Source: Pelargonium nanum
Taxonomy: Eukaryota > Streptophyta > Magnoliopsida > Geraniales > Geraniaceae
DNA length: 20,231 nucleotides
Reading direction: 5' to 3'
NCBI GenBank assembly: GCA_036897485.1
Contig: JAYMTF010001986.1
Location: 1 to 20,231 of the forward strand
Below the pieces are notes generated by a model that worked only from the letters and a program-made list of their open reading frames with translations, did no database searches and had not been told where the DNA came from. Every line of letters begins with the position of its first letter. Position 1 is the first letter of the stretch. Below, piece by piece: positions 1-8,560 of the stretch. The position numbers and the translations under genes are program-made.

Positions 1-664
1 TAGATTTGCATTATATAGCAACCCCTGCACATACAGATGCAAAATTCTTTTGGGATCTCTTTGTCCCTAGAAAAATAAAGTGGTCTTTGCTTCCTGTCAG
101 AAAAGGCGTTATCCTCAACTGTGTGCTATGTTCTCTACTTCATCTTTCCCCTTGGCAACACACCCTTCTGTTTTTCTCTTTCTGTAATTTGTCCTTTGGG
201 AGTTTGGGTATAGGTTTCACACCATCTAATCCATACCAAAGGAGCTTCGAAAAAGTTCCCACACCATCAGTTCCTTTTTGCCTCTTAAAAAATGAATGTG
301 GCATAAATGAATGTCTAATACCTGTTGCCAAAACAGTTGGTGAAAGCATTCTTGGCCAATGTACTTTTGTCCAATATTAAGTGTGGAGAATGCTAGCACC
401 CACGTACCTGTAGGAAATGCAAGTTTATCTGATATCTTGTTAGTGCTGGTGATAGTGGTACATTGTGAACTTAAGTCAGCCAATCCTAGCCAGAATTAGC
501 AGCACCGTTGTTTTTGTCAATTGCCCAATTGGTCTTCAAAATCTGCAAAAATAAATTAGGGAATTTTGTGTAGGTAGAGTTCAACCACTGATTTGGCACC
601 TAGAAATGAGATGGCTTATGTAAGAAGTGTCTTATGGATCAAACATTATCTATTTGATTTGTAG
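1..664 (+). other. Probable intron sequence of the leftmost gene
   Basis: No convincing exon was found in this stretch on either strand. It is AT-rich and ends in a plausible plant splice acceptor (TTTGATTTGTAG, AG at 663-664) leading into an in-frame coding exon. The open frames seen here have no recognisable domain and no conserved look. I infer that it is mostly intron of the gene whose last two exons follow, but it could hold an exon I did not recognise. Confidence 0.4.
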
Positions 665-908
665 CATTTCAACTCACAAGGGTTTCCACTCACATCACCT
701 TCTCTGAAAGATTATCCATGGAGTCCAAGATGGGAAGTATCAGAAATGGCTGAACGCATACTGTGAGTTTGAATTATTAGCAGTTTCAACATGTTCAGAT
801 CCCCATGCTTAATTTTGCCGTAGTAACTTGGTCTTGTTTTGCAGTGAATTTTTGATGGACGAGTCTTTGAACTTCAAGAGGTACTGCACTGACTCTCAAC
901 TTCAGTGA
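665..908 (+). CDS. Last two exons of an unidentified gene (C-terminus of an unknown protein)
   Basis: Two exons can be joined in frame. Exon A is 665-762 (32 codons plus 2 bases), preceded by an AG acceptor and followed by a consensus GTGAGT donor. Exon B is 845-908, preceded by a pyrimidine-rich TTGTTTTGCAG acceptor, ending in TGA at 906-908. The joined peptide has 53 residues: it begins HFNSQGFPLTSPSLKDYPWS, has a Trp/Pro-rich patch (YPWSPRW), continues with a probably helical MAERILEFLMDESLNF and ends RYCTDSQLQ. Good splice signals on both sides, frame retention and the ordinary composition of the peptide support a real gene end. I do not recognise the family and do not assign a function. 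The rest of the gene lies to the left of the window. Confidence 0.5.
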
Positions 909-1587
909 TCACTAGTGCTGCACCTTGAGAGCTTGCTAATGTTGTCTGTGCTCAGCTATACAAATGAAAGAAAGAATGTAATATGGCTCCTTTGAATGCC
1001 TTTTTGTCTATGCTCAGCCCTATTTCTTTTTTCCTTACATGAGAGAAGACGAGTGAACTCTTTCATGCTTCTAAAGATCCAGTACTTTGATTTTGAGAAT
1101 CTAATTGTTACACCAGGGCTAATATTTGTGTGGTTTTGTATAGCTCCTGTAACATCAGAGCATGTAGCATGTATTTTTCATCTTAGGGCAAGAGAATCAT
1201 AACTAGAAATTAATCTTTAAGGTTCTATCCCCAAAAGTAATGAAATCCTTGATTACTAGTTGTTCAATTAATCTTGTTTGCTGGACCAGTCAAGGTAGAC
1301 AAAAGTTCCAAAAATATTAAATATGTTCTATTTAACTTTTACATAATTGCAACTAATTTAGCCCCATTAAAAAGAAAAATGATTCATGCATGCACCTACT
1401 GCATGTCAAATGTATGTAGCCGCTGGCTGATTACATCTAACCCAAGAATATATCTACTGCTTCACACGGCTGAAAATCCCAATCTGCTCAAATAATGTGT
1501 ACTATCCACGTTGAACAAATCACAATTTGCCACGTGTTTTACATGTAAGACGGCTGCATGCGTCGAATTGCTTCCACATATATATTA
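909..1587. other. 3' flank of the leftmost gene and intergenic DNA
   Basis: This AT-rich stretch probably begins with the 3' UTR of the gene ending at 908, although I cannot place a definite polyadenylation signal. The open frames here (for example 996-1202 and 1274-1495) lack any domain or codon pattern that would support a gene. Nothing else was recognised up to the MITE. Confidence 0.4.
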
Positions 1588-1838
1588 CTCCCTCCGTCCC
1601 AAAATGAGTGTCATGTTTGTCTAACTTTTTTGTCCCAAAATGTTTCTATTTTTAGGTTATTATATTATTGTTTTTCGCATATTACCCTTATCACTTATGA
1701 AGTGCACATGGGCAGATCTGAACTGCATATGGGTTTAGGGGGAAGGTGAGGGTAATATTGAAAACACATTAAATTTTTTGGTAATCCTTAATTTTTGCAA
1801 AAAATAGAAACATGACACTTATTTTGGGACGGAGGGAG
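1588..1838. mobile_element. Stowaway-type MITE (Tc1/mariner), 251 bp
   Basis: The element starts CTCCCTCCGTCCCAAAAT and ends with its inverted complement (ATTTTGGGACGGAGGGAG). It is flanked by the TA dinucleotide at 1586-1587 and 1839-1840, the target duplication of Tc1/mariner elements. The inverted arms match over roughly the first 31 bases with one mismatch (GAGTG against AAGTG). Beyond that the left arm carries an extra copy of a GTCCCAAAATG segment. The CTCCCTCCGTCCC terminus is the diagnostic Stowaway end in plants. There is no transposase, so it is non-autonomous. It lies about 0.4 kb upstream of the tubulin start codon and so may sit in the distal promoter. Confidence 0.93.
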
Positions 1839-2251
1839 TATTATAAAGCAAAGTGGGACCATTATCAAATAAAGTTCTGTCTAAAATCAATGGAGCACAG
1901 TTAATTACTCCAAAAAAAAATCCTGGATCCAAGTGAAAATAAATAATACGGACAAACGGTAGAAAACAGCGAAAACAAATGTCAGATTGGTGTACAGTTT
2001 TGGGCCCCTCCCGCGGCCCAATCTGTCATGTTCTGCAAATTGATAATCAGATCTGGAATCAGGTGAATATTAAAACAAAATAAAATTAAAATAAAAATAA
2101 AACTGAAACGGTGACGCACGTGGGAGCTCACCGCCTTAACGTGCGCGCCCATTGTTCAGTTAGTTGAGACTTAAGTCCATGCCCACACCTTCACTCTCCT
2201 CCACCTTCTTAAATCTTAACTGTTTCTCTTCCTTCTCCAAAATCTCCAGCC
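1839..2251 (+). promoter_or_regulatory. Proximal promoter and 5' UTR region of the beta-tubulin exon
   Basis: This stretch separates the Stowaway element from the tubulin ATG. A G-box core CACGTG lies at 2117-2122 in a locally GC-rich patch, and a GGGCCC/CGCGGCCCA patch lies near 2003-2022. A pyrimidine-rich leader (about 2185-2250, CT-rich with TTCTCTTCCTTCTCC) runs up to the ATG, as is common in plant tubulin 5' UTRs. I could not place a TATA box with confidence; an A/T-rich tract at about 2065-2105 is a candidate. The transcription start is not fixed. Confidence 0.45.
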
Positions 2252-2645
2252 ATGAGAGAAATCTTGCATGTACAGGGAGGCCAATGCGGCAACCAGATTG
2301 GCTCCAAGTTCTGGGAAGTCATCTGCGATGAGCACGGTGTCGACCCCACCGGCAGGTACCGCGGCGACTCCGACCTCCAGCTCGACCGCATCAATGTCTA
2401 CTACAACGAGGCCTCCGGCGGCCGCTACGTCCCCCGCGCCGTCCTCATGGATCTCGAGCCTGGTACCATGGACAGCATCAGATCCGGCCCCTTCGGCCAG
2501 ATCTTCAGGCCCGACAACTTCGTCTTCGGCCAATCCGGCGCCGGGAACAATTGGGCCAAAGGTCACTACACGGAGGGCGCTGAGCTCATCGATTCCGTTC
2601 TCGATGTTGTTCGCAAAGAGGCCGAGAATTGTGATTGCTTGCAAG
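2252..2645 (+). CDS. Beta-tubulin first exon only; 3'-truncated gene (probable pseudogene or misjoined gene)
   Basis: The exon encodes the N-terminal 131 residues of beta-tubulin, a subunit of the alpha/beta dimer that polymerises into microtubules in the cytosol. It starts [17 protein letters not shown], with the MREI tetrapeptide and the GGQCGNQ nucleotide-binding loop. It continues through [40 protein letters not shown] and ENCDCLQ. No stop, frameshift or odd substitution is visible. The exon ends in CAAG|GTAGCT, in the place where plant beta-tubulin genes normally have intron 1 (after ...CLQ plus one base of Gly). Exon 2 should encode the GGGTGSG phosphate-binding loop; neither it nor exon 3 was found on either strand of the rest of the window. 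Read through, the frame stops at 2704. A Harbinger-type element sits 470 bp after the donor and a MYB gene follows on the same strand. The family identity is certain; whether anything functional is made is doubtful. Confidence 0.93.
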
Positions 2646-3114
2646 GTAGCTATCAACTAGATTCATTTCTTGCTTTATCTTCATTATTTCAGTTTCGTTG
2701 TTAATGAGCATTTTGGTAAGTTTTTTTTGTAGTTTGTGGATGTGAATTTAGCTTATATATTTTGCGATCTTAACTGAATTGCGAGGATTTCATTTGGAAT
2801 GTGTTCTTGTATGCTCTAATTGTTCATATTCAACTCCAATCTAGAGCTCAGGATCTCTAGTGCTTCCTAATTTCATAGTCTTGTCATTTCAATTTGTTGA
2901 AACCATTTTGTGCTCTGGTTCTTCGTGATTGAGGTGTTGAACTAGGAATCTTATTGTGATTCTATAGTCTGATCAGGATCTGGACGTTCAGATCACACAA
3001 TATAGATTCTAGATGATCAGTCTATTCAAACAAAGCATTGGTTAAATCACATTGTAATGTAGATTTGTTCTTTGTGTGCGCTGCTGCTTTTCACAAGCAA
3101 ATCTTTCATTCTAA
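2646..3114 (+). other. Remnant of beta-tubulin intron 1
   Basis: The sequence directly after the tubulin splice donor is T-rich and intron-like. It has no exon-2 coding similarity and no convincing acceptor joined to tubulin sequence. It runs to the TAA target duplication of the next transposon. The original intron boundary on the 3' side cannot be identified. Confidence 0.55.
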
Positions 3115-4027
3115 GGCCTTGTTTGGTAACACTACTAGAGTGCCAAAAGCCCTGACACATCCATTCACAGATTGACATGAAAAAAAATTACAGAGAGGAA
3201 AGTACATAACATTGTTTGCTTTCAACCCTCTATTGGGTTGCTTTTGTCATAATTGCATTTCTGCAAGAAGCAATTTTTTTTAGCTTCTATCAGATTCAGA
3301 AGCAGAAGTAGGAAGAGAAACAATTTGTCATTCCAAATATACCCTTACTTTTTAACAGTTAAATACCGAGCACCCTTATAAAAAAGTTCAACCTCCATAG
3401 CAAGCACCACACGAGCTCGCCAATGTGCCCAGCAGCAGGCCAACTACGCCCATGTATAAATGGAAAAGAAAAGAAAACATAGAAAAATGAAGACCCTCAA
3501 ATTTGAAATCGGAATAAATCTTGCCATATTGAATTGCTGGAATAAGTATGGTGGCTGCAAAATGAAAAAGGGTAAGAAGAAAAGCACTAGGGTTTTTTTA
3601 GTTGAAATCAAATGGATTGGGTTGGACAAGTACTAGGTTCTGGATGTAAAAAAAGAAAAAGGAAAAAAAGCCCATTTTGAAGTAAAAAAAAAAAAAAAAC
3701 AGCCCATTATATATATACATAAAAAAAATCATTCAACATAAAGAACTCAATTTATATGAATAATATAGTTTCCTTTTATATAATAAATTTATATTATATA
3801 ATTAAATATTTGTTTTAGAAAATATTATTATTTTCTTGTACATTTTGGTCATTTTATTGTTATTGCATTAGTTGAAAGAATAACTTGACAAATTTTGTTT
3901 GCTTTTGCTTCATGACAGAAAAGCACTTTCACTTGCTTCAACCAACTTATTTTAGCAAACACGTGTGACTTCTAAAAGTAGCTTTGAAGCTCCTTTTGGC
4001 TTCTGAGTAGTGTTACCAAACAAGCCC
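3115..4027. mobile_element. PIF/Harbinger (Tourist-like) non-autonomous element, 913 bp
   Basis: The left end reads GGCCTTGTTTGGTAACACTA and the right end, reverse-complemented, GGGCTTGTTTGGTAACACTA. They match over 22 bases with a single mismatch, then continue with weaker similarity (CAAAAG motifs). A 3-bp TAA flanks the element on both sides (3112-3114 and 4028-4030), the target duplication expected for PIF/Harbinger. Inside are AAGC/GCTT-rich subterminal motifs, an A16 tract near 3684-3699 and AT-rich DNA, but no transposase or other gene. The GGSCTTGTTTGG terminus with TAA duplication is why I prefer Harbinger/Tourist over hAT; no 8-bp duplication is present. Confidence 0.88.
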
Positions 4028-4421
4028 TAAGTACATATAAGTTAGTAGATGTAACGAATTAATATAATATGTACTCATTTTAAGAGGCAAGCACAATGAA
4101 CAAGGCACCACAACAACAACAACAACAAAAAAGGCTACATATATCCTTTTCATTTTAATGGGAAAGTTTACGAGAAACATATGTAACAAATAATCGAAAA
4201 TGGAAAATGCAATTTGTCTCAAATTATGACAATTTATCTACATTGTATATTGATTATTATATTTTCATATTATAAAATTAGGTTTAAACAAGTGACAATC
4301 AACATATAAGAACTTACCACGTTCTCGTGTATTTATAGAGTGGAACGCAAGATTGATGAGATGACGTATCGGCCATTTGACAAATTGTGGATCAACTAAG
4401 TTTTGATGTGATAATTATTAT

Positions 4422-4452
4422 TGATGTGTCAAATTAATTAGTTGACACGTCA
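4422..4452. repeat. Short inverted repeat TGATGTGTCAA / TTGACACGTCA
   Basis: Two 11-base arms separated by 9 bases (ATTAATTAG) pair with a single mismatch. This could form a small hairpin, or it could be two oppositely oriented TGAYGTGTCA sites. It lies about 1.4 kb upstream of the MYB ATG. No function can be assigned. Confidence 0.5.
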
Positions 4453-5335
4453 TTCAGTTGAGATAATGAAATGACGGGATCCTACACTTCTCTAAGACGA
4501 TACCTATGACTTCTAAGAAGATGATTCTCATGAATATATGAGGAGTTCTTACCTCCTAACGAGTTATAAAGCCCCCCTACCTCCTAACAACACCATCGTT
4601 TCTTCAACACTCCCAAGATAATGTTCATATTGTTCCATCCGCCGGACTCATGATAAACCCCTTTAATTTCTTCTACACTAGTGATCATTGTGGTCATCAA
4701 TTACCCTCATTAATTGTCACGTACGTTATCACTCGGTTGTAAGTATAAATACATCTTTTGTTGATGGAATTAGGGCTGGACATTTTTACATTTTCGTTAG
4801 TAGTGTTCTGAATTCATTTGGTAAAGTATTTCTTCTCATATCGGGGTTAATTTCAATTCACGCACGCGTGTGTTCGTCGTTTACTTCAGTTGCCGAAACT
4901 CAAGAAATTTAAAGTTTCGTTTCGTGACGTGTCACTCTTGAAAGAAGTCAAATTGTTTTTTTTTACCATAGTGAAGAAAACCGCCATCAATATGTATAGC
5001 ATAAGCCACGTACAGGAAGATAGTGACCCTGACATACTGATCATTAGAGGTATGAACAAGCTGGCCTCTCTTTGTTGATTGTTGAACGTTCTTAACTTCT
5101 GGAAAGATTTTGGATTTAATTTGGAGTTTCAATATGCAAAAACATAAATTACCAGTAAAAAATTATGTAAATCCATATTTATAAAGACGAGGAAACCCAT
5201 ATAGATTCATGTATGCTGACAGTCAACATTGTCCATCCAATTCATTGCATGTAATGCCACTATTTTTGTTTTGTTTTGTAAATAGTAAATACATTTGCTT
5301 GAAACTTCTTTCTTGTATATATCAATTTGGGCAAC

Positions 5336-5358
5336 ATATATATATATATATATATATA
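5336..5358. repeat. (AT)n microsatellite
   Basis: This is an uninterrupted AT dinucleotide tract of 23 bases. It is likely to be length-variable between accessions. Confidence 0.9.
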
Positions 5359-5715
5359 CACAAAGTGATGTATACCATATGAAGCTCAAATAATATACCA
5401 TATATGTGAGCAACGACGACCAGATCAATCTAAACAAATAGATATTGTGGAAAGCTAGAGGGAACTGAATCTATTACATGAAGTAAAAAATACAAATATA
5501 TATAAATATGATGTGATCGTAGTGCATTAAAATAAGGGTTGGAATTGAAAACAATTGTTTATAGATGTTCATTGAGGAACCAGAGCCTCTCTCATGTAGT
5601 GTCTAACAAGGTAGCTTCGTCTGTTGAAAAACATTGCAGTTAGTAAATCAACACGTTTGTTCGTAGACCTTCAACAGTCAACACCGTACCCTAGTACTGA
5701 TCATTGGAATCGTCA

Positions 5716-5725
5716 TATATATAAG
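5716..5725 (+). promoter_or_regulatory. Candidate TATA box of the MYB gene
   Basis: The sequence TATATATAAG lies 89 bases upstream of the MYB start codon. A start about 30 bases downstream of it would give a 5' UTR of about 60 bases. Other AT tracts are nearby (CATATATATA at 5750-5760), so the assignment is tentative. Confidence 0.45.
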
Positions 5726-5813
5726 TACCTGCTGTATTTATGTTATGTTGCATATATATATCTCAACCCACTGATCAAGTGTTTCAAGAATATTTATTGG
5801 ATACTTAGCAGAG

Positions 5814-7368
5814 ATGGGGAGGGCTCCGGCTGATTTTACATTGAAGAGAGGCACATGGAGTCCCGAAGAAGATCACAAGTTGATAGCTTACATTAACCGA
5901 TATCGCATTTGGAACTGGAACTATATGGCCAAATTCGCTGGTGGGAATTCTTAACTAAACAAAATGATTTCTTGCTGAGTTAAATTGTAAGATTTATATC
6001 AATTGATCGTCTCTCTTTAATCTTCTTCTTATATTTCAGGTTTGTCGAGATCTGGAAAGAGTTGTAGACTTCGTTGGATGAATTATTTGAGGCCCAATAT
6101 TAGGCATGGAAACTTCAGTAAGGCAGAAGAGGAAATCATAATCAAGATGCAACAACAAATCGGAAATCGGTAATTACTTATAATTACTACTTGAAAATCA
6201 TATATATCTTCAGCTCAACAATATATATTAATATACGATTAATTAACCGGCCATATTAAATTAGGAACAAACATGACATAAATTTATACATGTCATATGT
6301 TTTGATTTGTGCCTATTAACTTAAAACTAGTTATATCGAGGAGAAGATATAGATGCCAATAATTTTGATATAAAATATATATTTTGAGAAATGGAACTCT
6401 TTGTGCTAATATATATATTTAGTCGGCCTCCTCATGAAAGAGCATATGATTATAAATATATACACACATATACATATCTTCATTGCTTTGTATTAATAAA
6501 TACAAAACTAAATCCAACTTTTATGGCCTAATCCGACTTGATAATATGGCAAGCAACTGCTTTTGTAAAACCTACCTATAGGTTTTCTAGCTAGACTGTA
6601 GTGTATAACATAGTTTACTTGAACAGCAAATTAAAACACAACTCCTCCCATGAAATCAAGCATCAATTATTGTTTTTTATAAATTAATTAGTGAAATGTT
6701 TAACATATTCTACAATTTAGTATGAATCTTCAGCAACTTTTGTTTGATATATATATATATATAAATCTAGGTTTACTTAATTAAGGATAATATACTTCAT
6801 ATATATCATAGATTTTAAGCATCTTCAGTGTTACTTTATTAAAACTTCAAGCCAGCCAATTAATATTCTCATATATCTTTTAATTTATTGTTGAATCAGA
6901 TGGGCCGTAATTGCGTCAAGATTGCCCGGAAGAACCGACAATGAAATAAAAAATTACTGGAATACCCACTTCAGGAAGCAGACGACGCATAAATCAACAA
7001 CAACATCATTAATAGGAGCTAAGACATTGAACAAAAATTTGCCCAAAATTTCTGATGATTGTAAAACACTTCCTGCGGAGACTAATTACAAACCATCAAA
7101 CACAGTGGACTTGGAGTTCGAAGGAATGATCCCAATATCATCATCACCACAAGTGTCAAATCTGTCGTATTCGTCGTGGTCATCTTCAAGTATTGATCAG
7201 TCCGATATTGATACGAGTACTAGTAATGAAGTGGTGGATATGGAGAATACGATGGATCTATTTGAATATGATTCGTTTATAGAGCTGGGGAGCTTATGGG
7301 AGAAGCCAACATTTCAAATAACAGCTCCATGGGCTTTGTTTGATGGTGATGGCAATTGGCAATATTGA
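5814..7368 (+). CDS. R2R3-MYB transcription factor, three exons, 241 aa
   Basis: Exons are 5814-5940, 6040-6169 and 6900-7368, with introns of 99 and 730 bp (GT..AG); the 130-bp middle exon is typical of plant R2R3-MYBs. The start [20 protein letters not shown] fits the usual family start. R2 has Trp15, Trp35 and Trp55; R3 has Phe68 in place of the first Trp, then Trp87 and Trp106. The R3 recognition segment [13 protein letters not shown] is intact, so DNA binding in the nucleus is expected. The C-terminal half is Ser/Thr-rich, then acidic with scattered aromatics ([19 protein letters not shown]), consistent with an activation region. Ser47 replaces the first Cys of the usual RCGKSC motif. 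The bHLH-contact signature [DE]Lx2[RK]x3Lx6Lx3R in R3 has lost its leucines (Ile, Gln and Val there), so a bHLH partner is not predicted. The R2 style (IWNW...[16 protein letters not shown]) and C-terminus recall subgroup 2 (MYB13/14/15-like), but I cannot fix the subgroup. Polyadenylation signals lie at 7521-7530. Confidence 0.95.
6170..6899 (+). other. MYB intron 2 (730 bp)
   Basis: The intron is very AT-rich, with several AT-dinucleotide runs such as 6748-6763. The donor overlaps the Arg codon of GNR (AATCG|GTAATT) and the acceptor is GAATCAG|ATGGGCC. I see no nested gene, miRNA precursor or transposon with clear ends in it. Confidence 0.8.
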
Positions 7369-8040
7369 TCTTCCGGGTCATCTTTTTTTTTTTCCAGGAA
7401 GCTAAAACATCATATACATATGGTTATGTTTAGGTCATATCTTTTGGGTTGCTTCTTATCTTATAGTGTGTTTTGATGGTTCATTTGGTTGAGTTGATAT
7501 ATGTCTCGGAGTACATTTTAAATAAATAAAATTACATTTCTATGTTGATCATATACGTGATGCTGGAGTTCTAAATCTAGTTATGGTTTCATCAGCCCTA
7601 ACCAACTAATTATTAAGTAATGAAATGACGTGAACTTAATTAGGGCTTGTTTGGGAATTCTATTCACCATGAAGATGATTAAAAAAAATTACTGTAATAC
7701 TTTTTGGTCGACCATGACCCTAATTTATATCTTGATCATTCTCATTATACTAGTTGGTCGACCTAATGTAATGATAGGTTTCATTTTAATATATGAATAC
7801 ACAAGAAAAAAACTAGTCTTCAATTTGTTTATGAGTAAAAAATAAAAAGCTTATATGGAGTAAAAACAATCGATTCAAGTTGAGTTCATATTAGTTCACG
7901 ATTATTTTCGATTATGTTATTATCTTAAAATAATAATAAAAAATTCAATTCAAATATTCTCAATCAAAACATTTTTCTTTTAATTCTAATCTTCATTCTA
8001 TTTATGTAACGATCCTCTCTCAAGGTCTTTTGACTATTGG
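7369..8040. other. MYB 3' flank and intergenic DNA with a lone Harbinger-like terminus
   Basis: After the MYB 3' UTR the DNA is AT-rich and without a supported gene. At 7643 the sequence GGGCTTGTTTGGGAATTC, preceded by TTA, resembles one end of a PIF/Harbinger MITE; the opposite end was not found. Two copies of the palindrome GGTCGACC lie at 7706-7713 and 7756-7763, 50 bp apart. The frame at 7630-7845 is hydrophobic but has no other support. Confidence 0.45.
7521..7530 (+). terminator. Overlapping AATAAA polyadenylation signals of the MYB gene
   Basis: AATAAATAAA contains two overlapping AATAAA hexamers about 155 bases after the MYB stop codon. A T-rich upstream stretch (from 7382) fits a plant 3' end. 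The actual cleavage site is not visible from sequence alone. Confidence 0.55.
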
Positions 8041-8129
8041 TAATGGATAAGTTTTTGGTTGCTTGTGCGAGGGGTGTAACAGTCTAACAGCGGGCGGGAG
8101 CGAGCGTAGGTACTCGTGTGTAGCTAGGG

Positions 8130-8560
8130 AACAATGTTGTGTCATCGCTAGTGCAACAGTGCACTACGAAAAGGGTAGCGCAAAGCACCAAATGGAACAA
8201 ATAAGGATTATAATGCGACATTATTTGTGAAACAGTGCAACGCAAAAGGGCAACACGTAACACCAATTGAGCAATATGGGACTGGGTTGTGGCATTGCTG
8301 GTGAAACGGTGTAACGCAAAAGGGGAAAGAGACCACCAACGGAACAACATGTGCGCCCTTTCTTGGTCCTGGACAAGATGCCTTTAGTGTGATCGAAGGC
8401 AATTTCGGAGCATCGGGAGCATCATTGGGGCAAGTGTGTGCCTTTTCTTGGTCTCAATTGGAGGTGTCTTTTGGGGGTACTGGTTGCACCATTGGGGTAA
8501 CATGTGCAACCTTCTTTGGCCCCAAATGGAGGTTCCTTTGTGTATAGGTTCAATTCGGGG
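8130..8560. repeat. Degenerate tandem repeats, period about 75 bp, in a GC-richer island
   Basis: Three diverged copies begin at about 8151 (GTGCAACAGTGCACTACG), 8227 (GTGAAACAGTGCAACGC) and 8301 (GTGAAACGGTGTAACGC), each followed by AAAAGGG-type sequence and an ACCA(A/C) block. A second related series follows: ACATGTGCGCCCTTTCTTGG near 8350, GTGTGTGCCTTTTCTTGG near 8431 and ACATGTGCAACCTTCTTTGG near 8500, with spacing of about 70-80 bp. Base composition here (about 8040-8700) is clearly GC-richer than the flanks. No coding similarity is seen. It may be the internal repeat of a decayed retrotransposon or a minisatellite; I could not find paired termini. Confidence 0.6.

Larger units (their letters stand above)
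4031..5715. other. Intergenic DNA upstream of the MYB gene
   Basis: No gene was recognised over about 1.7 kb. It contains a small inverted repeat at 4422-4452, a pair of TACCTCCTAAC direct repeats near 4550-4590, and an (AT)n tract at 5336-5358. No tubulin exon 2 or 3 is present. The distal MYB promoter presumably lies here. Open frames at 4688-4912 and 4890-5078 have no domain and are not supported. Confidence 0.5.

Noticed and set aside
6..380. A 124-residue open frame at the left edge.
   Set aside because: It has no domain, a Cys/Leu/Phe-rich composition typical of chance frames, and lies in what looks like intron upstream of a good splice acceptor at 664.
2209..2660. Open frames of 130-146 residues in other frames and on the opposite strand of the tubulin exon.
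   Set aside because: They overlap a perfectly conserved beta-tubulin exon with strong third-position GC, which keeps alternative frames open by chance.
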